Source: Sphingomonas sp. AP4-R1
GTDB taxonomy: Bacteria; Pseudomonadota; Alphaproteobacteria; Sphingomonadales; Sphingomonadaceae
Assembly: GCF_013113735.1 (NCBI RefSeq)
Contig: NZ_CP053346.1
Span: forward strand, 2,308,001 to 2,372,000
Direction: 5' to 3'
DNA: 64,000 bases
Shown: piece after piece, positions 52,773-61,063 of the stretch
Layout: every line of letters begins with the position of its first letter
Position numbering within the stretch: the first letter of the stretch is position 1
Notes under the pieces: model-generated
What the model was told of the DNA's origin: nothing
The model's input: the letters and a program-made list of their open reading frames with translations, nothing else
Databases searched by the model: none
Made by a program: the position numbers and the translations under genes

Positions 52773-54721
52773 GCCGCGTCTTCCTTCGAACGAACGCTCA
52801 CGACCCGCATCATGCCGGCATGCATGTGGTAGAGGAGATGGCAGTGGAACGCCCAGTCGCCGATGGCATCGGCGGTGAAGTCCCAGCTCACCTTGCCGCC
52901 GGGCTGGACGATGACCGTGTGTTTGCGCGGAGAATGATCACCGTGCCCGGTCACCAGCTCGAAGAAATGGCCATGGATGTGGATCGGATGGCCCATCATC
53001 GTGTCGTTGATGAGGTTGATCCGTATCCGCTCGCCTTCGGTGAACGGAATCGGCTCGTGATGGTCCGACATCTTCTCGCCGTCGAACGACCACATGAAGC
53101 GCTCCATGTTGCCGGTCAGGTGAATATCAATGCTGCGGCTCGGCGCCCGGACGTCGGGATTGCGCTCCAGCGCCATCAGATCCTTGTAGACGAGCACCTT
53201 GTGCCCGGCATCCTCCAGACCCTGGCCGGGCTCCCCCGTGCGGTCGACCGGCATTGGCGAGATCGTCTGGACACCGGGATCGCGCTTGACCTGGGGCGCG
53301 TTCGAGAAGTCGCGCATCTTCATCGAGCCCATCGCCATGTCGCTTCCGCCATGGTCCATGCCCGCCATTTGGCCGCCGGCTCCCGCCGCCATCGCCGAAT
53401 GGTCCATCCCGGTCATGGAGCTGTGGTCCATTCCGGCCATGGCCGAGTGATCCATTCCTGCCATCACACCGGGGTCCATGCCGGGCATCGTCGCTGCCGT
53501 TGCCGCGCTGCCGAGACGCGCTGAGGCATTTTTCTCGGCGCTGGGATCGATAGCGCGAGCGGGACCGCCCGACATATCCATTCCCTCCATGCCGGGCATC
53601 GAGGACATGTCCATGCCCATGTCCTTCATGGTGGCGAGCGGGCGCTTGCGTAAGCGTGGCACCTCGGCCGCCATGCCGGCGCGCGGCGCGAGCGTGGCGC
53701 GGGCCATGCCTGAACGGTCGACCGCCTCGCCGACGATCGTGAAGGCCTTGTCCTCGCTCGGGTCGACGATGACGTCGTAGGTCTCAGCGACGCCGATCTG
53801 GAATTCGTCGACCGTCACCGGCATTACATTCTGACCGTCGGCCTGGACGATGGAGAGCGGCAGGCCCGGAATGCGGACGTTGAAGGTGGTCATCGCCGAG
53901 GCGTTGATGAAGCGCAGCCGCACGCGCTGTCCGGGCGTGAACAGCGCCGTCCAGTTGTCGAACGGACCATGGCCATTGACGAGATAGGTGTAGGCGGAGC
54001 CGGTGACGTCGGAGATGTCGGCGGGATCCATCCGCATCTTGCCCCAGTCGAGCCGGTCCTTCGCCTTCTGGTCGCGGCCTCCGATCAGCCCGGCCAGGGT
54101 CTGGCGCTGGAAATTGAAGTGACCCGGATTGACCTTGAGACGGCGGAAGATCGCTTCCGGCGATAGCGGGCTGTGGTCGGCCAGCACGATGACATGCTCG
54201 CGGTCATAGGCGATCGGATCGGCGCCGGCCGGATCGATGATGATCGGACCGTAATGGCCTTCCTGCTCCTGCAGACCTGAGTGGCTGTGATACCAATAGG
54301 TGCCGCTCTGGATGACCGGAAACTCGTAGAGATAGCTGCCGCCCGGCGAGATGCCCGGAAACGAGACGCCGGGCACGCCGTCGTGCTTCGCCGGGACCAG
54401 CACGCCATGCCAGTGGATCGAGCTGCCCTCCTCGAGCTGGTTGATGACGTTGAGGCGAACCCTTTGCCCCTCGCGCAGCCGGATCAGCGGCGCGGGGACG
54501 GTGCCGTTGACGCCGATCGCCTTGAAACGCCGGCCGTCGATCGTCATCGACTGCCGCGCAATGGTCAACGCGATGTCCTCGCCCGAAACGGTAGGAAGCG
54601 CGGGCTGCAGCCCTTGCGAAACCGTCTGCGCCCAGGCCGGCAGCCACGCGGACAGCGCTGCGCCGCCGCCTACGATCGCGGCGGCGCGCAGGAACTGGCG
54701 GCGGTCGAGCACTGAGTTCAT
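52769..54721 (-). CDS. copA: Copper-resistance multicopper oxidase CopA (set 2)
   Basis: 650 residues with a twin-arginine leader (DRRQFLRAAAIVGGGAALSA). Copper motifs HWHGVLVPAK, YWYHSHSGLQEQ, HPIHIHGHFFEL and HCHLLYHMHAGMM are intact. A long insert near residues 375-470 carries tandem MAGMDHSA-type repeats and accounts for the extra length over set 1. This is the PcoA/CopA long form. It is transcribed from a promoter overlapping the end of the ECF sigma gene and continues into copB. Confidence 0.96.
   Translation of the reverse strand: MNSVLDRRQFLRAAAIVGGGAALSAWLPAWAQTVSQGLQPALPTVSGEDIALTIARQSMTIDGRRFKAIGVNGTVPAPLIRLREGQRVRLNVINQLEEGSSIHWHGVLVPAKHDGVPGVSFPGISPGGSYLYEFPVIQSGTYWYHSHSGLQEQEGHYGPIIIDPAGADPIAYDREHVIVLADHSPLSPEAIFRRLKVNPGHFNFQRQTLAGLIGGRDQKAKDRLDWGKMRMDPADISDVTGSAYTYLVNGHGPFDNWTALFTPGQRVRLRFINASAMTTFNVRIPGLPLSIVQADGQNVMPVTVDEFQIGVAETYDVIVDPSEDKAFTIVGEAVDRSGMARATLAPRAGMAAEVPRLRKRPLATMKDMGMDMSSMPGMEGMDMSGGPARAIDPSAEKNASARLGSAATAATMPGMDPGVMAGMDHSAMAGMDHSSMTGMDHSAMAAGAGGQMAGMDHGGSDMAMGSMKMRDFSNAPQVKRDPGVQTISPMPVDRTGEPGQGLEDAGHKVLVYKDLMALERNPDVRAPSRSIDIHLTGNMERFMWSFDGEKMSDHHEPIPFTEGERIRINLINDTMMGHPIHIHGHFFELVTGHGDHSPRKHTVIVQPGGKVSWDFTADAIGDWAFHCHLLYHMHAGMMRVVSVRSKEDAA
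53350..53483 (-). repeat. Tandem Met/His repeats inside CopA
   Basis: Encodes about four consecutive eight-residue units of the form GMDHS(A/S)M(A/T), plus flanking GMD units. These are presumed Cu(I) ligands. Repeats of this kind vary in number by slippage. Confidence 0.8.
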
Positions 54722-54760
54722 GAAGCGCTTCTCTGCTCACATCCAAAAAGGCGTTACTGG

Positions 54761-54788
54761 GATTACGCAGCGCGGGCGCTTACCCCTC
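54761..54788 (-). promoter_or_regulatory. ECF-type promoter of copA (set 2)
   Basis: Minus strand: GAGGGG at 54788-54783, 13 bases, TGCGTAATC at 54769-54761. The same boxes with the same spacing occur at 56111-56084 and 56136-56163. The first box overlaps the TGA stop codon of the sigma gene. Confidence 0.75.
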
Positions 54789-55353
54789 AGGATTTTTGCA
54801 AGATTTCCGAAAGTCGTGTGCGGGCGCGATAAAGTCTTGTTTCCACCGCCTTCTGGCTGATGCCGAGGATCCGGGCCGTCTCCGCTTCGGAGCTGCCCTC
54901 GATCGTCCGCAGGATCAGCACCTCCTTGAGCGCGGCGGGAAGCGTGGCGATCGCCGTCATCGTGCGCTCCAGCTCGGCTTCGCCGGAGACGGTCCTGTCC
55001 ACGTCTGGCGTGTCGTCCGCCACGTCACGGGCCTCGCCGAGCGGCAGGGCGAAGGCGAGCAGCCTGCGAACGGCGCGCCGGCGGCGCCAGTCGGTGCATT
55101 TGTTGAGCGCGATACGCGATAGCCACGCCCGGAAAGATCGTTTGTTGTCATAACGGCCGAGCGCGCCAAACGCCGAGACGAAGCAGGCCTGTGTAAGATC
55201 GAGCGCTTCTTCGCTGTTGCCGATATGGCTGCGCACGAGCCGATAGACCCAGCCCTGGTGGCGCCGCACCAGCTCGCCGAACGCCGCCTGCCGGCCGCCA
55301 CGCGCCAGAGCCGCAAGCTCGCCGTCCGAGCAGTCGGCGAGGTTAAGCGTCAT
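54787..55353 (-). CDS. CnrH-like ECF sigma factor
   Basis: 188 residues. Region 2: GWVYRLVRSHIGNSEEALDL with TQACFVSAFGALGRYD and FRAWLSRIALNKCTDWRRRR. Region 4: LPAALKEVLILRTIEGSSEA, then ILGISQKAVETRLYRARTRL. Its start overlaps the sensor gene by ATGA, and the order anti-sigma, sensor, sigma is that of cnrYXH/nccYXH. It should direct transcription from the three GAGGGG-N13-TGCGTA promoters here. The frame is open far upstream but only through the neighbouring gene. Confidence 0.9.
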   Translation of the reverse strand: MTLNLADCSDGELAALARGGRQAAFGELVRRHQGWVYRLVRSHIGNSEEALDLTQACFVSAFGALGRYDNKRSFRAWLSRIALNKCTDWRRRRAVRRLLAFALPLGEARDVADDTPDVDRTVSGEAELERTMTAIATLPAALKEVLILRTIEGSSEAETARILGISQKAVETRLYRARTRLSEILQKS

Positions 55354-55793
55354 TTTTTCTGGGCCGTGAGCGCCTTTACCACGGCATCGTCGAACTTGCC
55401 CGTCTGGTCCGGCCTGAGCACCGCGCGCATCGCGAAGATGTGCTCCAGTGTTTCCTTCTGCAGCGCGCCCATCGCCTGGTGCGAACGGTCTACGGCCGCC
55501 GCCACCTGCGGTCCATAGCCGTGCTCGGACCGGATGGCCTGGGCAAGCCACGCATTGTCGGCACGCAGTTCTGTCTCGAGCGCTTGGCGGCGGATCGCGT
55601 AGCGCGCCTCGATGGCTTCTAGACGCGCGTGCTGCCCGGCATCCAGCTTGAGATCGCGGTGGAGCAGCTCGTGGAGCTCGTTTTCGACCGGCCGATCGGG
55701 CACCAAATAGAGCCTCCCGATCACGACGCCGGCGATCGCCGCGGCGAAGGTCAGCACGACGAGAAGGACCAGCCGGCGAGGATCGCGCATCAT
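55350..55793 (-). CDS. CnrX-like periplasmic metal sensor
   Basis: 147 residues: an N-terminal anchor helix (8-30), then a helical hairpin domain. The residues corresponding to the CnrX Ni/Co site are all present at one lower number: His41, His45, Glu62, His118 and Met122 (CnrX 42, 46, 63, 119, 123). Flanking sequence such as QKETLEHIFAMRAVLRPDQT is highly similar. It senses metal in the periplasm and releases the sigma factor through the anti-sigma. Translationally coupled on both sides. Confidence 0.88.
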   Translation of the reverse strand: MMRDPRRLVLLVVLTFAAAIAGVVIGRLYLVPDRPVENELHELLHRDLKLDAGQHARLEAIEARYAIRRQALETELRADNAWLAQAIRSEHGYGPQVAAAVDRSHQAMGALQKETLEHIFAMRAVLRPDQTGKFDDAVVKALTAQKK

Positions 55794-56062
55794 CGCGGTC
55801 CAAGCAACGTAGATGGCGCCAGCGCCAACCGCGCATCGAATGGCGTGATGGTGCTTGCGCCAGCGGATGCCGCCGGCAGCGCGGAACCCCCGATTCCGAT
55901 GAACAGCGCCACGACCGCCGCAATGCCGAACGTAGTGTTGCCGACGCTCGGACTTGCCTGGATGCGCGCGATCTGCGCCATCACGCGATCGTCGAGACCG
56001 TGTAGCCGCGCATCGAGCGGTGCGTCGCGCAAGCGCGCGAGAAGTGTGTCGAGATCCGTCAT
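55790..56062 (-). CDS. CnrY-like anti-sigma factor
   Basis: 90 residues. A cytosolic N-terminus of about 40 residues (LLARLRDAPLDARLHGLDDR) would bind the sigma factor, one transmembrane helix (about 46-64) follows, and a short periplasmic tail ends the protein. Size and position match CnrY, the anti-sigma of the cobalt-nickel system, though sequence is poorly conserved in this family. It is the first gene of the Y-X-H operon and overlaps the sensor gene by ATGA. Confidence 0.8.
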   Translation of the reverse strand: MTDLDTLLARLRDAPLDARLHGLDDRVMAQIARIQASPSVGNTTFGIAAVVALFIGIGGSALPAASAGASTITPFDARLALAPSTLLGPR

Positions 56063-56083
56063 CTGAATTCTCCTTCAATCCTA

Positions 56084-56111
56084 GAATACGCAATAACCCA
56101 TCATTCCCCTC
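56084..56111 (-). promoter_or_regulatory. ECF-type promoter of the Y-X-H operon
   Basis: Minus strand: GAGGGG at 56111-56106, 13 bases, TGCGTATTC at 56092-56084. It lies 22 bases before the anti-sigma start and would make the sigma factor autoregulated. Confidence 0.75.
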
Positions 56112-56135
56112 ACGCGAGACGCTCGCGAATATTTC

Positions 56136-56163
56136 GAGGGGTCGGCCGCAGCGCTGCGTATTC
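56136..56163 (+). promoter_or_regulatory. ECF-type promoter of copCD
   Basis: GAGGGG at 56136-56141, 13 bases, TGCGTATTC at 56155-56163, pointing to the gene at 56196. Together with the site at 56084-56111 it forms a divergent pair. Confidence 0.75.
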
Positions 56164-56195
56164 AGTAATACGTTCTTCAAGATGGAGTTGCTTTC

Positions 56196-56579
56196 ATGCC
56201 TGCACCGCACCGCTTTGCGCTGGACGCGCTCGCCGCCAGCGTGCTCGTCGCCTCGCCCGCCTTCGCCCATCCCAAGCTCCTGTCCTCGACGCCGGTGGCC
56301 AATGCGAGCGTCGCGGCGCCGTCGAAGATCACGCTCACCTTCAGCGAGGGCCTGATGCCCAAGCTGTCCGGCGCGAATATCGTCATGACCGGCATGCCGG
56401 GCATGCCCAACCATCGCATGGCGGTCACCGGGTTCGAGACCGCGACCGATGCCGACGGCAAGACGCTCGTTCTGACCCTCGCCAAGCCGCTTTCGGCCGG
56501 AAGCTATCAGGTCGCCTGGCATGTCGTCTCGACCGATACCCACCGCGTCCAGGGCAATCTCGCCTTCGCCGTGAAGTGA
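56196..56579 (+). CDS. copC: Periplasmic copper-binding protein CopC
   Basis: 127 residues. After a signal peptide (ending SPAFA) the mature chain starts with His (HPKLLSSTPVANASV), the N-terminal Cu(II) ligand of CopC proteins; the second His is in STDTHRVQGN. The Met-rich GMPGMPNHRM segment could hold Cu(I). Immunoglobulin-like CopC/YobA fold. Followed four bases later by copD. Confidence 0.93.
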   Translation: MPAPHRFALDALAASVLVASPAFAHPKLLSSTPVANASVAAPSKITLTFSEGLMPKLSGANIVMTGMPGMPNHRMAVTGFETATDADGKTLVLTLAKPLSAGSYQVAWHVVSTDTHRVQGNLAFAVK

Positions 56580-56583
56580 CCTC

Positions 56584-57513
56584 GTGAGCGACGTGGCTCT
56601 CATCTGGGTCCGCTGGGCGCTCTACGTCGATCTCGGGCTGCTGTTCGGCCTGCCGCTGTTCGCGCTATACGCGCTGGGAGGTGGGCGGGCAGGGCAGCGA
56701 CATCTGCCGCTTGCCGTTCCGCTCATCGGCCTCGCCGTGCTGGGCCTCATCCTGTCCGCGGTGGGGTTCGTGATCCAGGGGGCGGCCATGGCCGGTGTGC
56801 CGCTCACCCGGGCGGACATGTCGATCCTCAGCGATCTGTTGGGCACGACGGCGCTGGGCCTCGCGCTCAAGATACGGGTGCTGGCGCATCTTGTCGTCCT
56901 GATCGGCTCCGCGCTGCTGGGCCGATGGCCGCGTGCAGCGACCGTGGTGGCGACGCTTGCAGGCGCGGTCGCGCTGGCGACGCTTGCCTGGGGCGGCCAC
57001 GGCGCAGCGGGCGAAGGCAACGCCGGCTGGCTGCAGCTTGCCGCCGACCTCATCCATCTCTTCGCCGCAGGTGCGTGGGTAGGGGCGATCGCTGCCTTCC
57101 TCATCCTGGCGCTTCCGCCGATCGCTTTCGGCGATATGGAGCGCCCGACGCTGGCCGAGCGCGCGTTGCGCGGCTTCGCAGGCGTCGGCACGCTAATCGT
57201 CGCTTTGCTCATTCTGACCGGCGCCATCAACGGCTTCTTCCTGGTCGGTCCAAATCGCGTCGCGGCCCTCGGGCAATCGACCTACGGCCTGCTCCTGATC
57301 GCCAAACTGCTCCTTTTTGCCGCGATGCTCGCCCTGGCCGGGCTCAACCGCTTCCGCCTGACCCCCGCGCTCGGTCTTGCGATCGAGCAGAATGATGCGC
57401 CGCGCGCCATGGCGCTGCTGCGCAGGAGCCTCTTCGTCGAGGGAAGCCTGGCGATCGTCATCTTCGCGCTCGTCGCATGGCTGGGGACACTGTCTCCACC
57501 CGTGTCGGCCTAG
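56584..57513 (+). CDS. copD: Inner-membrane copper protein CopD
   Basis: 309 residues from a GTG, with about eight transmembrane helices. CopD-family pieces are DLIHLFAAGAWVGAIAAFLI and LILTGAINGFFLVG. CopD works with CopC in copper uptake across the inner membrane. The gene belongs to the copC transcript. Confidence 0.92.
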   Translation: MSDVALIWVRWALYVDLGLLFGLPLFALYALGGGRAGQRHLPLAVPLIGLAVLGLILSAVGFVIQGAAMAGVPLTRADMSILSDLLGTTALGLALKIRVLAHLVVLIGSALLGRWPRAATVVATLAGAVALATLAWGGHGAAGEGNAGWLQLAADLIHLFAAGAWVGAIAAFLILALPPIAFGDMERPTLAERALRGFAGVGTLIVALLILTGAINGFFLVGPNRVAALGQSTYGLLLIAKLLLFAAMLALAGLNRFRLTPALGLAIEQNDAPRAMALLRRSLFVEGSLAIVIFALVAWLGTLSPPVSA

Positions 57514-57541
57514 CGCAATTCCGTCCGCCCTGAGCGGAGCG

Positions 57542-58176
57542 CGTCATGCAGCCTACACGCCGCCCCTGGGAACCGGATCCACCCAAGGCTATGATCGGGC
57601 CATCCGCCTGTGGACCCGCGAGCGTCGTTGGCGGGGAGCGATGCTGGAGGCACTCGCACCCCGGACCGGAGAGACGGTGGTCGACATCGGTTGGGGCACC
57701 GGCAGCTTCGCGCTGATGCTCAAGCGCGCCCGGCCGGACCTCGCGGTGGTCAGCATCGATCCCGATGCAGAGGCGCGCGCCAAGGGCGCAGCGGCGCATC
57801 TGGACATCGAATGGCGCCAAGGCTTTGCTGAGGATCTCGTCAACCAGACGGCCGACGCGGTCGTGTCGAGCCTGGTACTGCATCAGGTGCCACTCGCCGG
57901 AAACGCCGCAACCCTTTGCGCCATGTACCGGATTCTGCGCCCGGGCGACCGTCTGCTCATCGCCGATTACGGTCGGCAACGCGGGCTGATGAGATTGCTC
58001 TTTCGCCTCACCGTCCAGCATCTCGATGGCGTCAGCGATACGCACCCAATGCCGATGGCTGCTTCCCCGGCCCATATCGACAGCAGGTTTCGAAGACGTC
58101 GCCGAGCCCTTCGCGGTGCCGACGGTAACAGGGACGATCCGCCTGATGACGGCGCGGCGTTCGCGCTCAGCTTGAG
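57542..58176 (+). pseudogene. Class I SAM-dependent methyltransferase, frameshifted
   Basis: The middle reads well: TRERRWRGAMLEALAPRTGE, motif I VVDIGWGTGSFALM (Cys of the usual DIGCGTG replaced by Trp) and MYRILRPGDRLLIADYGRQR. No ordinary start codon fits the N-terminal frame (HAAYTPPLG). Near 58085 the frame shifts: the proper end GFEDVAEPFAVPTVTGTIRL is in the next frame and stops at 58176. In the first frame an open but unrelated tail reaches 58243. At least one indel, so probably inactive. Confidence 0.65.
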
Positions 58177-58254
58177 GCATATCCCGGCCGCGAGCTGCCG
58201 GGTGTCGAGCGTGGTGGCGTCGAGCGCCAGCGTGGCCGCTTAGGAGAATACGTA

Positions 58255-58285
58255 TTGACCCTGACACGGTGTCAGACCCTACATC
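58255..58285 (+). promoter_or_regulatory. CueR/MerR-type promoter of the copper ATPase operon
   Basis: TTGACC at 58255-58260, exactly 19 bases, TACATC at 58280-58285. The spacer holds the perfect dyad CTGACAC-G-GTGTCAG (58261-58275). This is the MerR-family architecture in which the activator untwists the long spacer. The regulator is probably the CueR-like gene at 60665. Confidence 0.85.
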
Positions 58286-58310
58286 GTCAGGCGTCGAAAG
58301 GAGCAAGGCG

Positions 58311-60668
58311 ATGAATGAGACACACTCAGCGGCGCATGGCGGTGTTTGCTGCGGCGGCCATGGGCCTGCGAAACCGGCAACGGGCGTCAAGGATCCGGTC
58401 TGCGGCATGACCGTCGATCCGGCGAAAACCGAGCATCATGCAGAGCATGACGGCAAGACCTGGCATTTCTGCAGCGCGGGTTGCCGCGCCAAGTTCATCG
58501 CCGACCCCGCACGCTACCTCAGCCCACCCGCGCCGCCGGTAGCAGCGCCCGAAGGGACGATCTGGACCTGCCCGATGCACCCGGAGATCCGGCAGGACCA
58601 TCCCGGCGCCTGCCCGATCTGCGGCATGGCGCTCGAGCCGGCGACGGTGACGGCCGACAGCGGCCCCAGCCATGAGCTGGTCGACATGACCAGGCGCTTC
58701 TGGATCGGTCTCGTTCTCGCCATTCCGGTCCTGATCCTCGAAATGGGCGGGCATATCTTACCAACGCTTCATCACATCGTGCCCATGTCGGTCTCGATCT
58801 GGGTCCAGTTCGCTCTTGCGACCCCTGTGGTGCTCTGGGCCGGCTGGCCCTTCTTCGAGCGGGGCTGGGCCTCACTCAAGACGCGTAACCTCAACATGTT
58901 CACGCTCATCGCGATGGGCACCGGTGTCGCCTGGATCTACAGCGTCGTCGCCACGCTTGCGCCACAGATATTCCCGCCCGCGTTCCGCAACGCCGACGGC
59001 GCGGTCGCGGTCTATTTCGAGGCGGCTGCGGTCATCACCGTGCTGGTGCTGCTGGGCCAGGTGCTCGAACTGCGAGCGCGTGAGCGCACGTCGGGCGCGA
59101 TCAAGGCGCTGCTCAATCTCGCGCCCAAGACGGCGCGGCGCATCGGGGCCGACGGAAATGAAGAGGAGGTGAGCCTCGATCTCATCGCCGTTGGCGATCG
59201 GCTGCGGGTGCGTCCCGGCGAGAAGGTGCCGGTCGACGGCGTCGTCGAGGATGGCCGCTCCTCGCTCGACGAATCGATGGTGACCGGCGAATCCATGCCC
59301 GTCACCAAGTCCAGGCAAGACAAGGTCATCGGCGGCACACTCAACCAGACCGGCGCGCTCGTAATCGTCGCCGACAAGGTCGGGCGCGACACCATGCTCG
59401 CGCGCATCGTCCAGATGGTCGCCGAGGCGCAACGTTCGCGCGCGCCGATCCAGCGCATGGCCGACCAAGTCGCGGGATGGTTCGTGCCTGCGGTGATCCT
59501 GGTGGCGGCGCTCGCCTTCATCCCGTGGAGCATTTGGGGGCCCGAGCCGCGCTTTGCCTATGGGCTCGTCGCCGCGGTCGCCGTGCTGATCATCGCCTGT
59601 CCCTGCGCGCTGGGTCTCGCGACGCCGATGTCGATCATGGTGGGGGTCGGCCGGGGCGCAGGGCTCGGCGTCCTCATCAAGAATGCCGAGGCGCTCGAGC
59701 ATATGGAGAAGGTCGATACACTTGTGGTCGACAAGACCGGGACGCTGACCGAGGGACGGCCCGCTGTCACGCAGATCGTGCCGGCTCCCGGCTTCGACGA
59801 TGCCGAGTTGCTGCGTCTGGCTGCGTCGGTGGAACGCGCGTCGGAGCACCCGCTGGCGCTGGCGATCGTCGAAGCGGCGAAAGGCCGTGGCATCGCTACG
59901 AGCGATGTGAGCGACTTCGACTCCCCGACCGGACGCGGCGCGCTCGGCACCGTCGATGGCCGCAGGATCGTGCTCGGCAATGCCCGCTTCCTCTCGGAGG
60001 AGGGGATCGCGACCGAGGCGCTGGCCGAGCAGGCTGACGCGCTTCGCCGCGATGGCGCCACCGCGATCTTCATCGGCATCGACGGCAAGGTCGGCGGCGC
60101 CTTCGCGATCGCCGACCCGGTCAAGCAGACGACACCGGAGGCCCTGGCTGCGCTCAAGGCCGAGGGTATCCGCGTGGTCATGCTGACCGGTGACAACCGC
60201 ACGACCGCCGAGGCGGTCGCGAGGCGTCTCGGGATAGACGATGTCGAGGCCGAGGTGCTGCCCGACCAGAAGAGCGCCGTGGTCGCGCGCCTCAAGAGCG
60301 AGGGCCGCGTGGTCGCGATGGCCGGCGACGGTGTCAACGACGCGCCGGCACTGGCTGCCGCCGATGTCGGCATCGCCATGGGCTCGGGGACGGACGTTGC
60401 CATCGAGAGCGCCGGCGTGACGCTGCTCAAGGGCGATCTCATGGGCATCGTGCGGGCACGGCGGCTCAGCCAGGCGACCATGTCCAACATCCGCCAGAAT
60501 CTGGTTTTCGCCTTCATCTACAATGTTGCCGGCGTCCCCGTCGCGGCGGGCGTCCTCTATCCGCTGTTCGGCATCCTCCTCTCGCCGATCATTGCCGCGC
60601 TGGCGATGGCATTGTCCTCGGTGAGCGTCGTCACCAATGCGCTCAGACTCAACCGGAGGGCGCTGTGA
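58311..60668 (+). CDS. copA: Copper-exporting P1B-type ATPase
   Basis: 785 residues from the ATG at 58311, which has AAAGGAG before it. N-terminus: a Cys/His segment, a YHS domain ([10 protein letters not shown] with WHFCSAGC) and a heavy-metal-binding domain ([20 protein letters not shown]). Then eight helices with the CPC motif in [13 protein letters not shown], the TGES loop, DKTGTLTEG with the phosphorylated Asp, an HP motif (SEHPLALA) and [12 protein letters not shown]. It exports Cu(I)/Ag(I) from the cytosol. Its stop overlaps the regulator start (GTGA). Confidence 0.96.
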   Translation: MNETHSAAHGGVCCGGHGPAKPATGVKDPVCGMTVDPAKTEHHAEHDGKTWHFCSAGCRAKFIADPARYLSPPAPPVAAPEGTIWTCPMHPEIRQDHPGACPICGMALEPATVTADSGPSHELVDMTRRFWIGLVLAIPVLILEMGGHILPTLHHIVPMSVSIWVQFALATPVVLWAGWPFFERGWASLKTRNLNMFTLIAMGTGVAWIYSVVATLAPQIFPPAFRNADGAVAVYFEAAAVITVLVLLGQVLELRARERTSGAIKALLNLAPKTARRIGADGNEEEVSLDLIAVGDRLRVRPGEKVPVDGVVEDGRSSLDESMVTGESMPVTKSRQDKVIGGTLNQTGALVIVADKVGRDTMLARIVQMVAEAQRSRAPIQRMADQVAGWFVPAVILVAALAFIPWSIWGPEPRFAYGLVAAVAVLIIACPCALGLATPMSIMVGVGRGAGLGVLIKNAEALEHMEKVDTLVVDKTGTLTEGRPAVTQIVPAPGFDDAELLRLAASVERASEHPLALAIVEAAKGRGIATSDVSDFDSPTGRGALGTVDGRRIVLGNARFLSEEGIATEALAEQADALRRDGATAIFIGIDGKVGGAFAIADPVKQTTPEALAALKAEGIRVVMLTGDNRTTAEAVARRLGIDDVEAEVLPDQKSAVVARLKSEGRVVAMAGDGVNDAPALAAADVGIAMGSGTDVAIESAGVTLLKGDLMGIVRARRLSQATMSNIRQNLVFAFIYNVAGVPVAAGVLYPLFGILLSPIIAALAMALSSVSVVTNALRLNRRAL

Positions 60669-61063
60669 ATATCGGCGAGGCGTCGAAGCAAACCGGCGTC
60701 TCGGAGCGGATGATCCGCCACTATGAGAAGATCGGCCTCATCCCGCCGCCACCGCGCCGGGGTGCGGGCTATCGCGACTATGGTGAGCGCGACCTTCATC
60801 GTCTGCGGTTCATCGCCAATGCCCGCGATCTCGGCTTTCCGATCGACGAAATCCGGACCCTGCTTGGCCTGTGGGCCGACACGGGCCGCAGCAGCGCTGA
60901 TGTGAAGCGGGTAGCGTTGGCGCGGGCGTCGGAACTTCAGCGCAAGGCGCAAGCCCTGACGACGTTGCGCGAGACCCTCGTTGATCTTGCCGAGCGGTGT
61001 CACGGCGATGAGCGGCCGGATTGTCCGATCATCGCCGAGCTGACTCTTGATAGAAAATGTTAA
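60665..61063 (+). CDS. cueR: CueR-like Cu(I)/Ag(I)-responsive MerR regulator
   Basis: 132 residues from a GTG overlapping the ATPase stop. [23 protein letters not shown]. The metal site matches CueR numbering exactly, with Cys112 and Cys120 ([10 protein letters not shown]) and Ser77, the signature of monovalent-metal sensors. It probably activates the 58255 promoter. A C-terminal Cys ends the chain. Confidence 0.93.
   Translation: MNIGEASKQTGVSERMIRHYEKIGLIPPPPRRGAGYRDYGERDLHRLRFIANARDLGFPIDEIRTLLGLWADTGRSSADVKRVALARASELQRKAQALTTLRETLVDLAERCHGDERPDCPIIAELTLDRKC

Noticed and set aside
53350..53483. Short direct repeats considered as a CRISPR-like array
   Set aside because: Repeats are in frame, without unique spacers, and encode the Met/His segment of CopA.
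55350..56603. 417-codon minus-strand frame as one long protein
   Set aside because: Only its last 147 codons have family similarity; the rest reads through the anti-sigma gene and copC in the wrong frame or strand.
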